NCBI GenBank assembly: GCA_038244535.1
Contig: JBBRTJ010000021.1
Coordinates: 1 to 40,161, forward strand
DNA from: JBBRTJ01 sp038244535
GTDB taxonomy: Bacteria; Actinomycetota; Acidimicrobiia; Acidimicrobiales; Ilumatobacteraceae
Reading direction: 5' to 3'
Length of the DNA stretch: 40,161 bases
Shown: positions 7,296 to 15,271 of the stretch, one piece after another
How positions within the stretch are numbered: the stretch's first letter is position 1
Layout of the letters: every line of letters begins with the position of its first letter
Position numbers and translations under genes: made by a program
The notes under the pieces: model-generated
Databases searched by the model: none
What the model saw: only the letters and a program-made list of their open reading frames with translations
What the model was told of the DNA's origin: nothing

Positions 7296-7553
7296 TCAGG
7301 ACGCGATCTGCCGATGGGCCAAGAGCTCAGCGCTGCTGGCGACGGAGCCGCGCACCGGCTGAACGCGGACGACGCCGTCGTCGATGTCGACAACAAGGGC
7401 GACTGCCCGGGCTGCACCGGAGCCAGCAACGACGTACTGACCTGTGACGACTCTTTCGGGGTGAGGCGCGTCGTCCAAGAAGGCCCACGGCAGGCCACTG
7501 TCATCCATGGTGTTCAAGTCGACAACGAGGTCGAGATCGAGTTGGTCCTTCAT
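7296..7553 (-). CDS. conserved hypothetical protein, 85 residues
   Basis: GGAGGG stands six bases ahead of ATG 7553. The acidic, beta-rich sequence has MDDSGLPWAFLDDAPHPERV, VTGQYVVAGSGAARAVALVV and DIDDGVVRVQPVRGSV. I recall similar short actinobacterial proteins with D-E/D-T/S-G-L-P-W-x-F-L-D-E near the start and VxVRPLPG at the end, often next to a gene like the one just upstream here; no function is known. It is the second gene of a likely pair, with 16 bases between them. An internal Met (7508) is a possible later start, but the ribosome site favours 7553. Confidence 0.65.
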   Translation of the reverse strand: MKDQLDLDLVVDLNTMDDSGLPWAFLDDAPHPERVVTGQYVVAGSGAARAVALVVDIDDGVVRVQPVRGSVASSAELLAHRQIAS

Positions 7554-7569
7554 CGGCCCTCCGACGACG

Positions 7570-7964
7570 TCAGTCCGGCTTCTCGTGATGATACGGGTTC
7601 ACTCGGCGGTCGTTCCCGAGCCCCACGAGCCGGGCGAGAGCCGAGTCGAGGTCGTCGGCGAACGCGATGGTCACGTGCGGCGTGCGAAACGTAGGCACGA
7701 CGTCGAAGCCGGCGGTCCGAAGCTCGGCGGCCTTGAAGACAACGAGGAACGGGTAGCGCTCCAACTGGTCGGCGGCGAGGTCGTCGATCTCCGCGTCGGA
7801 CCGGGCGTAGAACGCGGAGAGTCGGCCAGGTTCTGAGAAGCGGCGACAGAAGGCGGCACTTGTGACCGGGCCGCGCCCAGGTCGAAGTCATCGCCGCGCA
7901 CGACCAGAACGGCGTCAGCGGGGATCGGTGTTCGGCGCACACGCGGCTCGTGGGGATCGCTCAC
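7570..7964 (-). pseudogene. frameshifted conserved hypothetical gene
   Basis: Two overlapping frames together make one protein of about 130 residues. The first starts at GTG 7964, MSDPHEPRVRRTPIPADAVL and VVRGDDFDLGAARSQ, then loses sense. The second picks up near 7870 with AAFCRRFSEPGRLSAFYARS, DAEIDDLAADQLERYPFLVV, then TFRTPHVTIAFADDLDSALA and ends NPYHHEKPD. The N-D-P/N-P-Y end and TPHVTIAF strand are familiar from short actinobacterial proteins paired with the downstream gene. One base lost or gained between about 7835 and 7885 explains it. It is either a true mutation or a consensus error. Confidence 0.65.
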
Positions 7965-8098
7965 CCGACACCGCCCATGGTCGCCGGCTCAGCCCCGGGC
8001 CGACGGAGCGGATCGAGGAACGACTCGGCCATCGCGGCAGTCGCCTTCGGGCGCTCGCCCAGCGACTACACCTAGCCAGCCGCCGTCGCCTCGCCCGC
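7961..8098 (-). pseudogene. C-terminal remnant of a tyrosine integrase
   Basis: Reading leftward, the frame gives AGEATAAG-stop-V-stop-SLGERPKATAAMAESFLDP. The intact integrase at 18242-19480 ends HAGEATTAGYVRSLGERPRA and then TAAAAAAILDP. The two align over about 30 codons; the codon of the catalytic Tyr (TAC) is TAG here and the Arg two codons on (CGG) is also TAG. It lies just outside the left attachment repeat, in the same orientation as the live integrase. This is what remains of an older related element. Confidence 0.8.
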
Positions 8099-8124
8099 AG
8101 ATGGACGTCTGGAAACCTCCACAT

Positions 8125-8142
8125 CGAAACGGGAGGGATTCG
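8125..8142. repeat. left attachment-site copy of tRNA-Ser 3' end
   Basis: cgaaacgggagggattcg here matches cggaacgggagggattcg at 19678-19695, the 3' end of tRNA-Ser(UGA), at 17 of 18 positions; 15 are contiguous (8128-8142). The repeats are direct and bracket the integrase, excisionase and relaxase genes, as expected of attL and attR after insertion into a tRNA. Confidence 0.8.
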
Positions 8143-8214
8143 CAGATCCATGGTTCTGACATCGCGTCGCACCTGCTCATGGCATGTTTCGTGAGAGTCG
8201 AACGACTGTCGAAC

Positions 8215-8234
8215 GGGAGCAACCCGGGAGCTAC
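8215..8234 (+). repeat. paired 9-bp repeats, candidate integrase arm sites (left end)
   Basis: GGGAGCAAC at 8215-8223 and GGGAGCTAC at 8226-8234 lie 11 bases apart, one helical turn. The same two sequences occur at the same spacing, in reverse order, at the right end (19514-19533). Matching nonamers only at both ends of the element fit arm-type sites bound by the N-terminal domain of the integrase. Confidence 0.6.
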
Positions 8235-8265
8235 GGCCCCAACTCCAGTTAGCGACGTCGCTCAG

Positions 8266-9213
8266 CTAATTCGCAGCTTTGGAAGGAGACGCGAGGCATC
8301 GAGCGTTGCCAAGGGCAGCCACGACCACCGGATGGTTGGGGGTATGGGGTACTACAGCTACCTGACCCGAACCGTCAGAGTGAGTACGCACGGTCCCGGC
8401 GCACACGCCGGGGATCGCGCCACCGGCGACGCACGCCGCCGTGGCCTGCGTGCATAGGAGGCGACTCGTGTGCTGCTCGACGGCGGCGAAGAAGGCGGCC
8501 GATGGGTGACTGTGGGTGTTCGTGGCCCCCACGCTCACGATCACCGCTTGCGGTTCGAGAATGTCGAGGACCATCTGATTCGCATCTGGATTCGGTCCCA
8601 GCGAACCGCCGTGATGAGGCCACCGGACGACAGCGCCGGGAGGAATGGTGCCGGACAATCGCTGCCAGGTGGAGAGCTGGGCATCGCCTCCGATCACGAA
8701 GACGTCGGCTCCTACCGTCAACATGACAATGCCGCTCGCGAGGTTGGGGTCGGCTCCAGCGATGGCGGACAAGATCTCGGCGTAGGTCGGAGCTAGTACG
8801 CGCCAGGCGAACGCTCCCACTGTCCCCGCGGATGCGGGAGGTTCCGCCCTGTGAACGCGATCGCCGAACTCGCTCGCGCGGTTCACCAGCGCCCTGAGCT
8901 TCTTGCCGGCTACGTGGCGATCCTCACCCGCGACGGGTGTGACCATGAAGCTGTCTTGATTGAAGTGCAACGTGCCCGTGAACCGCTCGCCGGCGGCCTC
9001 GATCACGTCCAGAACACCACCGAGGTGATCCATATGGGAGTGACTGACGACCACGACGCGTAGCTCCGCGTATCCGAGCCCTTCCAGCTCCGCGAGAGCA
9101 TGGCTGTGCATTCCAGCTGGGCAATCGACCACCATTGCGAACCGTGAGTCCTGGTCGAGAATGACTGTGCAGTCACCTTGGCCCACGTCGACGCACGAGG
9201 TGATGACCGTCAT
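8266..9213 (-). CDS. ComEC-like metallo-beta-lactamase fold hydrolase
   Basis: A 315-residue cytoplasmic protein with no membrane segments. It has the ComEC-type start VDVGQGDCTVIL, the metal site VVVVSHSHMDHLGG (His58, His60, Asp62, His63), the later metal Asp in VIGGDAQLSTW, VVRWPHHGGSLG with the terminal His, and AVIVSVGATNTHSHPSAAFF. Stand-alone MBL proteins of this branch resemble the C-terminal domain of ComEC, proposed to be a nuclease. Its ATG overlaps the methyltransferase stop in ATGA, so the two are made together. A nuclease role for this protein is inference. A Cys-rich patch (LLCTQATAACVAGGAIPGVC) near the C-terminus is unusual. Confidence 0.9.
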   Translation of the reverse strand: MTVITSCVDVGQGDCTVILDQDSRFAMVVDCPAGMHSHALAELEGLGYAELRVVVVSHSHMDHLGGVLDVIEAAGERFTGTLHFNQDSFMVTPVAGEDRHVAGKKLRALVNRASEFGDRVHRAEPPASAGTVGAFAWRVLAPTYAEILSAIAGADPNLASGIVMLTVGADVFVIGGDAQLSTWQRLSGTIPPGAVVRWPHHGGSLGPNPDANQMVLDILEPQAVIVSVGATNTHSHPSAAFFAAVEQHTSRLLCTQATAACVAGGAIPGVCAGTVRTHSDGSGQVAVVPHTPNHPVVVAALGNARCLASPSKAAN

Positions 9214-11780
9214 GTTTCGAAGTGATCGGTCGACACGAGTGGCGAGGGCTCAGAGCTATCGAAGTCGAGATCCCTCCACGACATCGGCTGAAAGCTGTAG
9301 TCGCCATTCTCCAAGTCACCAACTGTCTCGACGTCTGTGACGTCGAACGTGGCACCTGGGCGTGCGAGCCAGCCCGGCATCCTGACTGGCAGCTGGACGA
9401 GGGTGCCGTCTTCGGGCGTCACGCCATTCACCCAGAGCTGAATCGCGCTGCCCTTCACCCCGAGGACTGAACCAAGGCGGCGAAGTCCTGTGCGGCTTGT
9501 AGACCAGAGGCGCTGCTCACGTGTGTATCGGATGGCGCCGTCTGGTGCCGGGTGTCCAGCGAGGCGAGCGACCGCAACGGCCCGGTCGGCCTCGCCGACT
9601 CCGTAGGCGTCCCAGACGACGTTCTCGGCCTCCGAAAGCAGTCCCGAGAGCGCAGCCGGTTCTGACGCGAGTTCAGTCGCCTTCCGTCCAAGCTGGCTGA
9701 TTCGATTCAGGACCTTTCGGTCCGTGGGCACCGGCAGGTCTCTCAGCACACCGGCGGAGATGTTGCGATCTCCGCCGAAGCTCGCAGCGTACGAGCTGCC
9801 GAATCCCGACCCAATGATGATGGGCAAGGCGAACAGCAGATCGTCGTCAGCCTGATCGAGTGGAGCGATTCCCCGTACGCTGTTCCGCACAGCGACACCC
9901 ACAAGATCAACCGCAACTCTGAAGCGCCAAGGGTTGTTCGAGCTCCGGGCAGCAGACGCGAGAATCTTGCGCATCGTGACGATCCGTGCGCCCCGGTTGC
10001 CCTGGAAGTCGCCCGGAAAATCGACCCTCCAAAGCAAGTCATCCGCCACGAGGCCGTAGCTGGGAACGGCACCGATGCGATCGAGGTACGGCGTGCCGTC
10101 ACCCCGGTCCGAGATGGTTGACAGCGGCTGCTGCCCGCTGAGGACCAAGGCAATCTCACCCAACGGAACAGTCGGCCTATGGACTCCGGGCGCAGCGGCC
10201 ACCTCGTGGAGGGCCGCGTCCGTCGTGGAGGTGAGGAATCGGACTGCGGCTGGCGCTCCTGCCAGGAATCCCGTCAAGTCGGCGCGGCCCACCTCGCTGA
10301 TCACGCGAGCGCCTTTGCCGCCGAGGCCGTCACGTTTACGCGCGAGAACTACTGCTGGTGACTGGTGCGATGTGGCAAACGTTCCTTCCGGGAGACGCCA
10401 GATCTCAAAGACTTCAAACTGCTCCAGCAGCTGGTTGCGAGTCGCACTGCTGTTGCTGGCACTGAGCCAAGAGGCGGGCAGAATCGCGCCGAGGAGCCCC
10501 CCAGGCGCAAGTGCATTGACACTCCACCGCATGAAACGATCCGCCAGCTGCTCGCGGCGGTGGTCTGCCGTCGAGTACCGCCAAGGCGGATTCGTCACGA
10601 CGATGCTCGGCTGTGGCTGCGGACGCGGTTGTCGGAGTGTGTCCTTGTCGTCTATCTGCCAACCATTGCCGGCAGGTTGCGCATGTAGGAGAAGGGTGAG
10701 CCGGGCGATCTCACTTGCGAACGGATCAATGTCATATCCGTGAAGATGCACGGCCAGGTCGGCGTGCCGCGCGTCGTCGCTCCAGTGCTGAGGCTGCAAC
10801 TCGCGAAGTCGATCGTGCGCTGCCACGAGGAGTGTTCCTGAGCCACACGCGGGATCCAAGACGTGTCGGTCATCGGGCGCGATCAGCTCAACCGGCAGGT
10901 CTTCTAGTAGACGCATTGCAAGGCCGGGCGGCGTGTAGTGAATTCCAAGCTGCTTCCGGTCATCGTCATCCACGAGCGCTTGCTCGTAAACGTGGCTCAG
11001 GATGGCGGGATCAAGGCTCTGGTAGTTGATGCCAGCACCGAGTTGATCGACTAAGGATTCGAGGACCGAACGCTCGATCCGGGTGGCATTGTCGATCCAA
11101 GCAAACGTGGTGGGGTGCTCCGCCACCGCTCGTTCAACCAGAGAACCCAGAGCGGCGGTAGATCGGCCGGGTCGGTCGCGCATTACGAGAATCGTCAGCG
11201 CGCCGACGACAAGACGCGCAGCCTTTCGATGTTGAACTCTGCGGGCTTGCTCCGGGTCCGCGTTTCGACTCGGGGGAAGTGCCAGGCCGGCTGCTTGGAG
11301 GGCGTCACCCACGATCGGGGCCAGGCGATCCGCCGCGTCCGATCGGGCTGCAGCCAAGAGGTTCACGGGTACGTCGAACAGAGCCATCTGTCGCAGCCCA
11401 ACCTTGGCGCTGAGCGCGGCGGACGGTGTGAGCCACCGCGTCAGCACCTCGCTGTCAGCAGCGGTGATGTCAGTCCGCCAAGGTATCGGCGCTTCCGGCT
11501 CGGCGATCCAAAGGTCCAGCTGGTCTCCCGAGGCCAACAGGAAGTACGGCGCTGCGATCGTTCGAGCAGCCTGGTAGCCATCGGCGACGGTGCCGCTCGT
11601 GACCGTAACAACGGCTGTAGACATGTCCTTGGGGCTTGGCCGACCGAAGGCCACGAAGTCGAGTCGAGCAACGCCCCGGTCTCGACCCAGCCAGATGGGG
11701 TAGTCGTGGTCGATTGCCTCGTCCCCGTAGCCGACAGCGCTCAAGAAGTGTCGGGCTTCGTCAAGGAGCGCGGCGGTCAT
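9210..11780 (-). CDS. N6-adenine DNA methyltransferase, type IIG/HsdM-like
   Basis: An 856-residue protein. Motif I is HVLDPACGSGTLLVAA (Asp309) and the catalytic motif is IVVTNPPWRYS (Asn397), placing it with gamma-class adenine-N6 methyltransferases; QLGIHYTPPGLAMRLL ahead of motif I is the usual lead-in. The N-terminal 150 residues (YPIWLGRDRGVARLDFVAFG, then STAVVTVTSG) look like the PD-(D/E)XK-type domain at the front of type IIG enzymes, but no E-x-K is visible, so it may be inactive. The C-terminal half is probably the target-recognition region. The start at 11780 was chosen because it abuts a short upstream frame in ATGA. It overlaps the MBL gene downstream. It likely marks DNA in a defence or restriction-like system. 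Confidence 0.88.
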   Translation of the reverse strand: MTAALLDEARHFLSAVGYGDEAIDHDYPIWLGRDRGVARLDFVAFGRPSPKDMSTAVVTVTSGTVADGYQAARTIAAPYFLLASGDQLDLWIAEPEAPIPWRTDITAADSEVLTRWLTPSAALSAKVGLRQMALFDVPVNLLAAARSDAADRLAPIVGDALQAAGLALPPSRNADPEQARRVQHRKAARLVVGALTILVMRDRPGRSTAALGSLVERAVAEHPTTFAWIDNATRIERSVLESLVDQLGAGINYQSLDPAILSHVYEQALVDDDDRKQLGIHYTPPGLAMRLLEDLPVELIAPDDRHVLDPACGSGTLLVAAHDRLRELQPQHWSDDARHADLAVHLHGYDIDPFASEIARLTLLLHAQPAGNGWQIDDKDTLRQPRPQPQPSIVVTNPPWRYSTADHRREQLADRFMRWSVNALAPGGLLGAILPASWLSASNSSATRNQLLEQFEVFEIWRLPEGTFATSHQSPAVVLARKRDGLGGKGARVISEVGRADLTGFLAGAPAAVRFLTSTTDAALHEVAAAPGVHRPTVPLGEIALVLSGQQPLSTISDRGDGTPYLDRIGAVPSYGLVADDLLWRVDFPGDFQGNRGARIVTMRKILASAARSSNNPWRFRVAVDLVGVAVRNSVRGIAPLDQADDDLLFALPIIIGSGFGSSYAASFGGDRNISAGVLRDLPVPTDRKVLNRISQLGRKATELASEPAALSGLLSEAENVVWDAYGVGEADRAVAVARLAGHPAPDGAIRYTREQRLWSTSRTGLRRLGSVLGVKGSAIQLWVNGVTPEDGTLVQLPVRMPGWLARPGATFDVTDVETVGDLENGDYSFQPMSWRDLDFDSSEPSPLVSTDHFET

Positions 11781-12013
11781 TCTTGCCGCCTGGGAGCGGA
11801 TCGAGAGTAGAGGCAGCCAAAACCCGAACTCACAGTTACAGCGTAGGGGATCATTGCTCGCAGGATCACGATGCATGTGCGCAGGCGAAGGCAACGACTG
11901 CGTCGACTCACCTCTTGGCTGGAACGCTTGCTCGAGATGTCGACCATGGTCGCATCATCGACGAAGGGTGTCACACGGTTCGGAACGACAGCCAAAGCTC
12001 CGCCGCTCACCAT
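11777..12013 (-). CDS. possible 78-residue protein between relaxase and methyltransferase
   Basis: ATG at 12013 overlaps the relaxase stop (ATGGTGA) and the frame ends in a TGA overlapping the methyltransferase ATG (ATGA). The sequence begins MVSGGALAVVPNRVTPFVDD and has a hydrophobic patch ending in SGFGCLYSRSAPRRQE. No family is recognised and its composition is not strongly protein-like. The double overlap is the only argument. Otherwise these bases are a leader for the methyltransferase. Confidence 0.3.
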   Translation of the reverse strand: MVSGGALAVVPNRVTPFVDDATMVDISSKRSSQEVSRRSRCLRLRTCIVILRAMIPYAVTVSSGFGCLYSRSAPRRQE

Positions 12014-14505
12014 GGCTCGAGTCTGTCAATGGCCAGAGTCTGGCGGTGGGGTCGGGCCAGCCCACGGTCGAGGATCGCGATGGTGCGTGGCTCCCGGTTC
12101 GACCAGACTGCGTGGCTCAGGTCGATGCTCGGGTCGTCGTCGAAATCATCGGCGACGACGAAGACACGCGTCTCAAGTCGGGCGCGGCTGAGGGCGGTGT
12201 AGCCGGCCTCTCGGTACAGGTCGTCGGTAGCGAGGACGAGGGCCTCGTCGGCGGTGAGGCCCTGCGCCTTGTGGATCGTCATGGCGTAGCCGTGGTCGAG
12301 GTGGCCGGCGTCGAGGTAGCTGGTCCGCACGGTCCGGTCGGATCCGTCGGTCAGGCGGACGGTCAGCGATCGGCCCTCGGGATCAACAGCCGTGACCACG
12401 CCTCGGAGTCCATTGAGCAGGTCGTCCGCTCTCTGGTTCCTCAGGCACACCACGCGATCGCCGGTTCGGAACTCGCGGTCGCCGGCGATGAGCGCCTCAG
12501 GGCCGAGCCGTCGGCTATTGAGCATCTCTCGCCGTGCAAGACGGTTGAGGTCGGCGACGTCGTCGCGCCGGAGTGCGAGGATCACGACGTCGCGGCGGAA
12601 GCGGAGCTGGGTCGACCAGTGCGAGATCAGCTGCTGCTTGGCACTATCGAAAGTGTCGCCGATGTGGATGCGACCGTGGGCTTGGTAGGCCGTGAGGAAG
12701 CGACCCACCTGGCCGGCGCGCAGGTCGGCGAGCGCGTCACGTTCCCAGCCGTGTCGCTGTCGGCGGTTCTCGGTGAGGCCGATCGTCGGCATGCGCTTCT
12801 CGAGCCCGCGCAGAACGCCGCCGGCTTCGATCGACTGGAGCTGGTGGGGATCGCCGACCAGGATGAGTCGTGAGCCGCCGGCATCCGCCGCGTCGAACAG
12901 CCGGGCGAGGGCGCGGGTGCCGACCATCACGGCCTCGTCGATGACGAGCACCGTCCGGTCGTCGAGCGTCTCTGTGCCACGATCGAGGTCGATCAGCAAC
13001 TTGGCGATCGTGCGTGACGGGATGTGCGCCTGGTCCTCCAGCTCCTTGGCCGCCCGGGCAGCGAGCGAGGCACCGATCACCCGGTAGTGGCCGCCCTCCC
13101 ACATCTCACGGGCGAGGTTGAGGCTGCACGTCTTCCCGCTTCCGGCCGCAGCGATGAGGCAGTCGACGAGCCGCTCACCGGTGAGCAGGCGATGAACTGC
13201 GGCGCGCTGCTCACCGGACAGGCCGGGCTTGGTGGCGAGCACGAGCTTCGTGACCGAGGGCAGAAGCTGAGGGCGAGGAGTCGTGCTGCGCCGAACAGCG
13301 AGGTCGATGATCCTTTGCTCCAACGCCAGCAGCTCACGGGTCGAATAGCGACGAGTGACCGTGCCGATCCGCCGGCCGGAACGCAGCTCGACGTCTTCAC
13401 TGCCGTTTGTGTCGACGCCGAGGTCGACCGCCTCAGGATCGTCGAGCATCCGAGACGTCACCCGCTCGACCTCATCGATCGTCGCGCCGTCGGTGGCCCG
13501 CTCGGCGAGATCGCGCAGCGCGTCGAGACGAGTGAACGTCGACTTCTTGTGCGTCAGTCCCTTCGGGCTCAGAGCGACCGGGATCTCGTTGTCGAGCACG
13601 AGCGCCCGCCGGGGACGGTCGAGCAGTCGGTCGAGCAACGCCGGGTCGAAGCCGATCGACTCGGCCTCGCGTTGCCACCGCTCGCGGAGGGTCTGGTCCG
13701 ACTCCGGATCCGCCTTGCGGTCGCGGGTGCTCAACGCCGCCACCTGCGCAGCCCGACCACTTGAGTAGCCCTTGATCGCGAGACGGTCCTCGATCTGGCT
13801 CCGCCGCTTGGAGAAGTGCCGCAACACCGCGGCCGGCGCGCCGTCGATCCCGGAGATGCCGTTGCTCGCCGGCCGCCACTGGACGCCGAAGCGGTTGGTC
13901 AGCTCGTGGCGCATCTCGGCCTCGAACAGGAAGCCCGCGGTGCGCAGCACCGGGTAGACACGCGTGCCGTCGAGGGTGCGCCACCGGCCGTCCGGCCCGC
14001 GGGTCGTGTTGGCCACGAGCACGTGCCAGTGCAGCTGTGGGTCGCCGGCCCGGCTGGTGCGGTGACGGAACGCGGCAGCGACGTAGCCATCACCATCGAC
14101 GTGCTCGACACCGTTGTGACCGCGCCGGCTGAAGCAGGCGTTGTCCTCCAGCCAGGCGATCGACCGGGCGACGGCGACCTCGCACGCGTCGACGATCTGT
14201 TCCGACAGGTCCGGCCGCAGCGCGGCGAGCACCGACACCGACTTCGGCACGGAGAAGGTGAGGTCGAAGCCCGGCACGGTTCGGTTGCCCGCACCGAGCA
14301 TCGAGCCGTCGGGAGCGGTGCCGGCGAGGATCGCCCGCAGCGCCTCGGGCGTCACCTCACCGTCGAGGCCGAGCAGCTCGGCCCCCCGCCCGGCCCAGTA
14401 CCCCGGCGCCTCGCCGCGACCGACGTAGTAGTCCTCCGCACCCTTCGCGACCGCGTCGAGGTAGTACCCCTCACTGCCCCGACCGAGCTTCGCCAGCGAC
14501 AACAT
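12007..14505 (-). CDS. MobF family relaxase-helicase (TrwC/TraI-like)
   Basis: An 832-residue bifunctional protein. The relaxase domain opens MLSLAKLGRGSEGYYLDAV with the nicking tyrosines (Tyr14, Tyr15, also Tyr26, Tyr27) and carries the metal-binding histidines in SRAGDPQLHWHVLVANTT (His159, His161). The helicase domain has Walker A CLIAAAGSGKT (Lys458), Walker B VLVIDEAVMVGT, VGDPHQLQSIEAGG, and near the end YAMTIHKAQGLTADEAL and GYTALSRARLETRVFVV, the superfamily 1 closing motifs. It should nick at oriT and unwind the strand for transfer. No T4SS genes are present, so transfer would need a helper. The start ATG follows GTGGTTGTG; slightly earlier GTG starts are possible. Confidence 0.93.
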   Translation of the reverse strand: MLSLAKLGRGSEGYYLDAVAKGAEDYYVGRGEAPGYWAGRGAELLGLDGEVTPEALRAILAGTAPDGSMLGAGNRTVPGFDLTFSVPKSVSVLAALRPDLSEQIVDACEVAVARSIAWLEDNACFSRRGHNGVEHVDGDGYVAAAFRHRTSRAGDPQLHWHVLVANTTRGPDGRWRTLDGTRVYPVLRTAGFLFEAEMRHELTNRFGVQWRPASNGISGIDGAPAAVLRHFSKRRSQIEDRLAIKGYSSGRAAQVAALSTRDRKADPESDQTLRERWQREAESIGFDPALLDRLLDRPRRALVLDNEIPVALSPKGLTHKKSTFTRLDALRDLAERATDGATIDEVERVTSRMLDDPEAVDLGVDTNGSEDVELRSGRRIGTVTRRYSTRELLALEQRIIDLAVRRSTTPRPQLLPSVTKLVLATKPGLSGEQRAAVHRLLTGERLVDCLIAAAGSGKTCSLNLAREMWEGGHYRVIGASLAARAAKELEDQAHIPSRTIAKLLIDLDRGTETLDDRTVLVIDEAVMVGTRALARLFDAADAGGSRLILVGDPHQLQSIEAGGVLRGLEKRMPTIGLTENRRQRHGWERDALADLRAGQVGRFLTAYQAHGRIHIGDTFDSAKQQLISHWSTQLRFRRDVVILALRRDDVADLNRLARREMLNSRRLGPEALIAGDREFRTGDRVVCLRNQRADDLLNGLRGVVTAVDPEGRSLTVRLTDGSDRTVRTSYLDAGHLDHGYAMTIHKAQGLTADEALVLATDDLYREAGYTALSRARLETRVFVVADDFDDDPSIDLSHAVWSNREPRTIAILDRGLARPHRQTLAIDRLEPW

Positions 14506-15031
14506 CACAACCACCCCAGCGGGCCGAACGCCGACCGGCCGACCGGGCTCGAGCTGGCGATGCCGGACGAGACAGAAAGTGGACGCACTTGCATCACGGC
14601 TGCGCGGGCGTCGCTGCGCCGACAGTCGCGTGTGGGTCCGGCCGCTGAGGTGCGGGCGGTCCGTTGTCGTGCCTCGCTTGATCCGGTGGCGGCCGGTGCC
14701 TCGGCCTTGAGTGCGGCTTTGGCATGTGTCCGCGCTGGAGCACGCCCGTTGGCCTTCGAGGCGGGGAGAGCGAGGAGTAGCGCACAAGAACCTCCGGCGC
14801 GTCGAGGCCGACCAGATGTCGGCCTGAGGCCCCGAAGGTGCGCCAGCGATGTTGCTGACCACGCGATCGCGTGATCAGTCGCGTTCCGAGGCACGCGACT
14901 GCGCGTCCAGTCGCGTGCGATCCGCTCGACTGGGCACGCGACTGCTGAAGGAATTTGTGCTCGACGTGCTGCGCTCGGGCGGAAACGACCTCTGTATGCC
15001 GGTGAACGAAGTCGATCGAACGGAGCACCCC
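14506..15031. other. 526-base gap between divergent relaxase and excisionase genes
   Basis: No gene is recognised on either strand; the open frames here lack motifs. The right half holds a cluster of AGTCGCGT/ACGCGACT repeats (see 14861-14943). By position, between the relaxase and excisionase genes, this is the best candidate for oriT and for shared control of both genes. Confidence 0.5.
14861..14943. repeat. cluster of AGTCGCGT / ACGCGACT repeats
   Basis: A 12-base palindrome ACGCGATCGCGT (14861-14872) is followed by AGTCGCGT at 14877-14884, ACGCGACT at 14893-14900, AGTCGCGT at 14909-14916 and ACGCGACT at 14936-14943. The two ACGCGACT copies sit in a 13-base direct repeat, GGCACGCGACTGC (14890-14902 and 14933-14945). 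Alternating copies at regular distance suggest an operator array or a nic-proximal oriT region. Confidence 0.65.
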
Positions 15032-15271
15032 ATGCACACCACGGCACAAGACCTCACCGATCTCGACGACGACCTTCGACTCGTCACCCTGCCCGAGGCG
15101 GCGCGCTTCCTGTGCGTAAGCCGCGGCACTCTCTACGACCTGCTCACCTCCGGCCAGCTCCCGTCGGTACACATCGGCCGCGCCCGCCGGGTTCCGATGG
15201 GTGAGCTTCGCCGCTTCGTCCGGGAGCGGCTCGAGCGTGATCGCGAAGGGCTCCACCTATCCACGAACTGA
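15032..15271 (+). CDS. excisionase-family HTH DNA-binding protein
   Basis: A 79-residue protein of the helix-turn-helix type used by excisionases and AlpA-like regulators: LVTLPEAARFLCVSRGTLYD, then LLTSGQLPSVHIGRARRVPM and GELRRFVRERLERD. The core has the usual order of recognition helix and wing (GRARRVP). ATG 15032 was chosen because GGAG lies upstream at a good distance; the frame is open further 5'. It probably directs excision with the integrase at 18.2-19.5 kb and may regulate the relaxase. Its stop codon lies inside a strong hairpin. Confidence 0.85.
   Translation: MHTTAQDLTDLDDDLRLVTLPEAARFLCVSRGTLYDLLTSGQLPSVHIGRARRVPMGELRRFVRERLERDREGLHLSTN

Noticed and set aside
14505..15047. Minus-strand frame of 180 codons ahead of the relaxase, stop overlapping its ATG
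   Set aside because: Arg/Ala/Ser-rich, no motif, and antisense to the excisionase; the gap looks regulatory.
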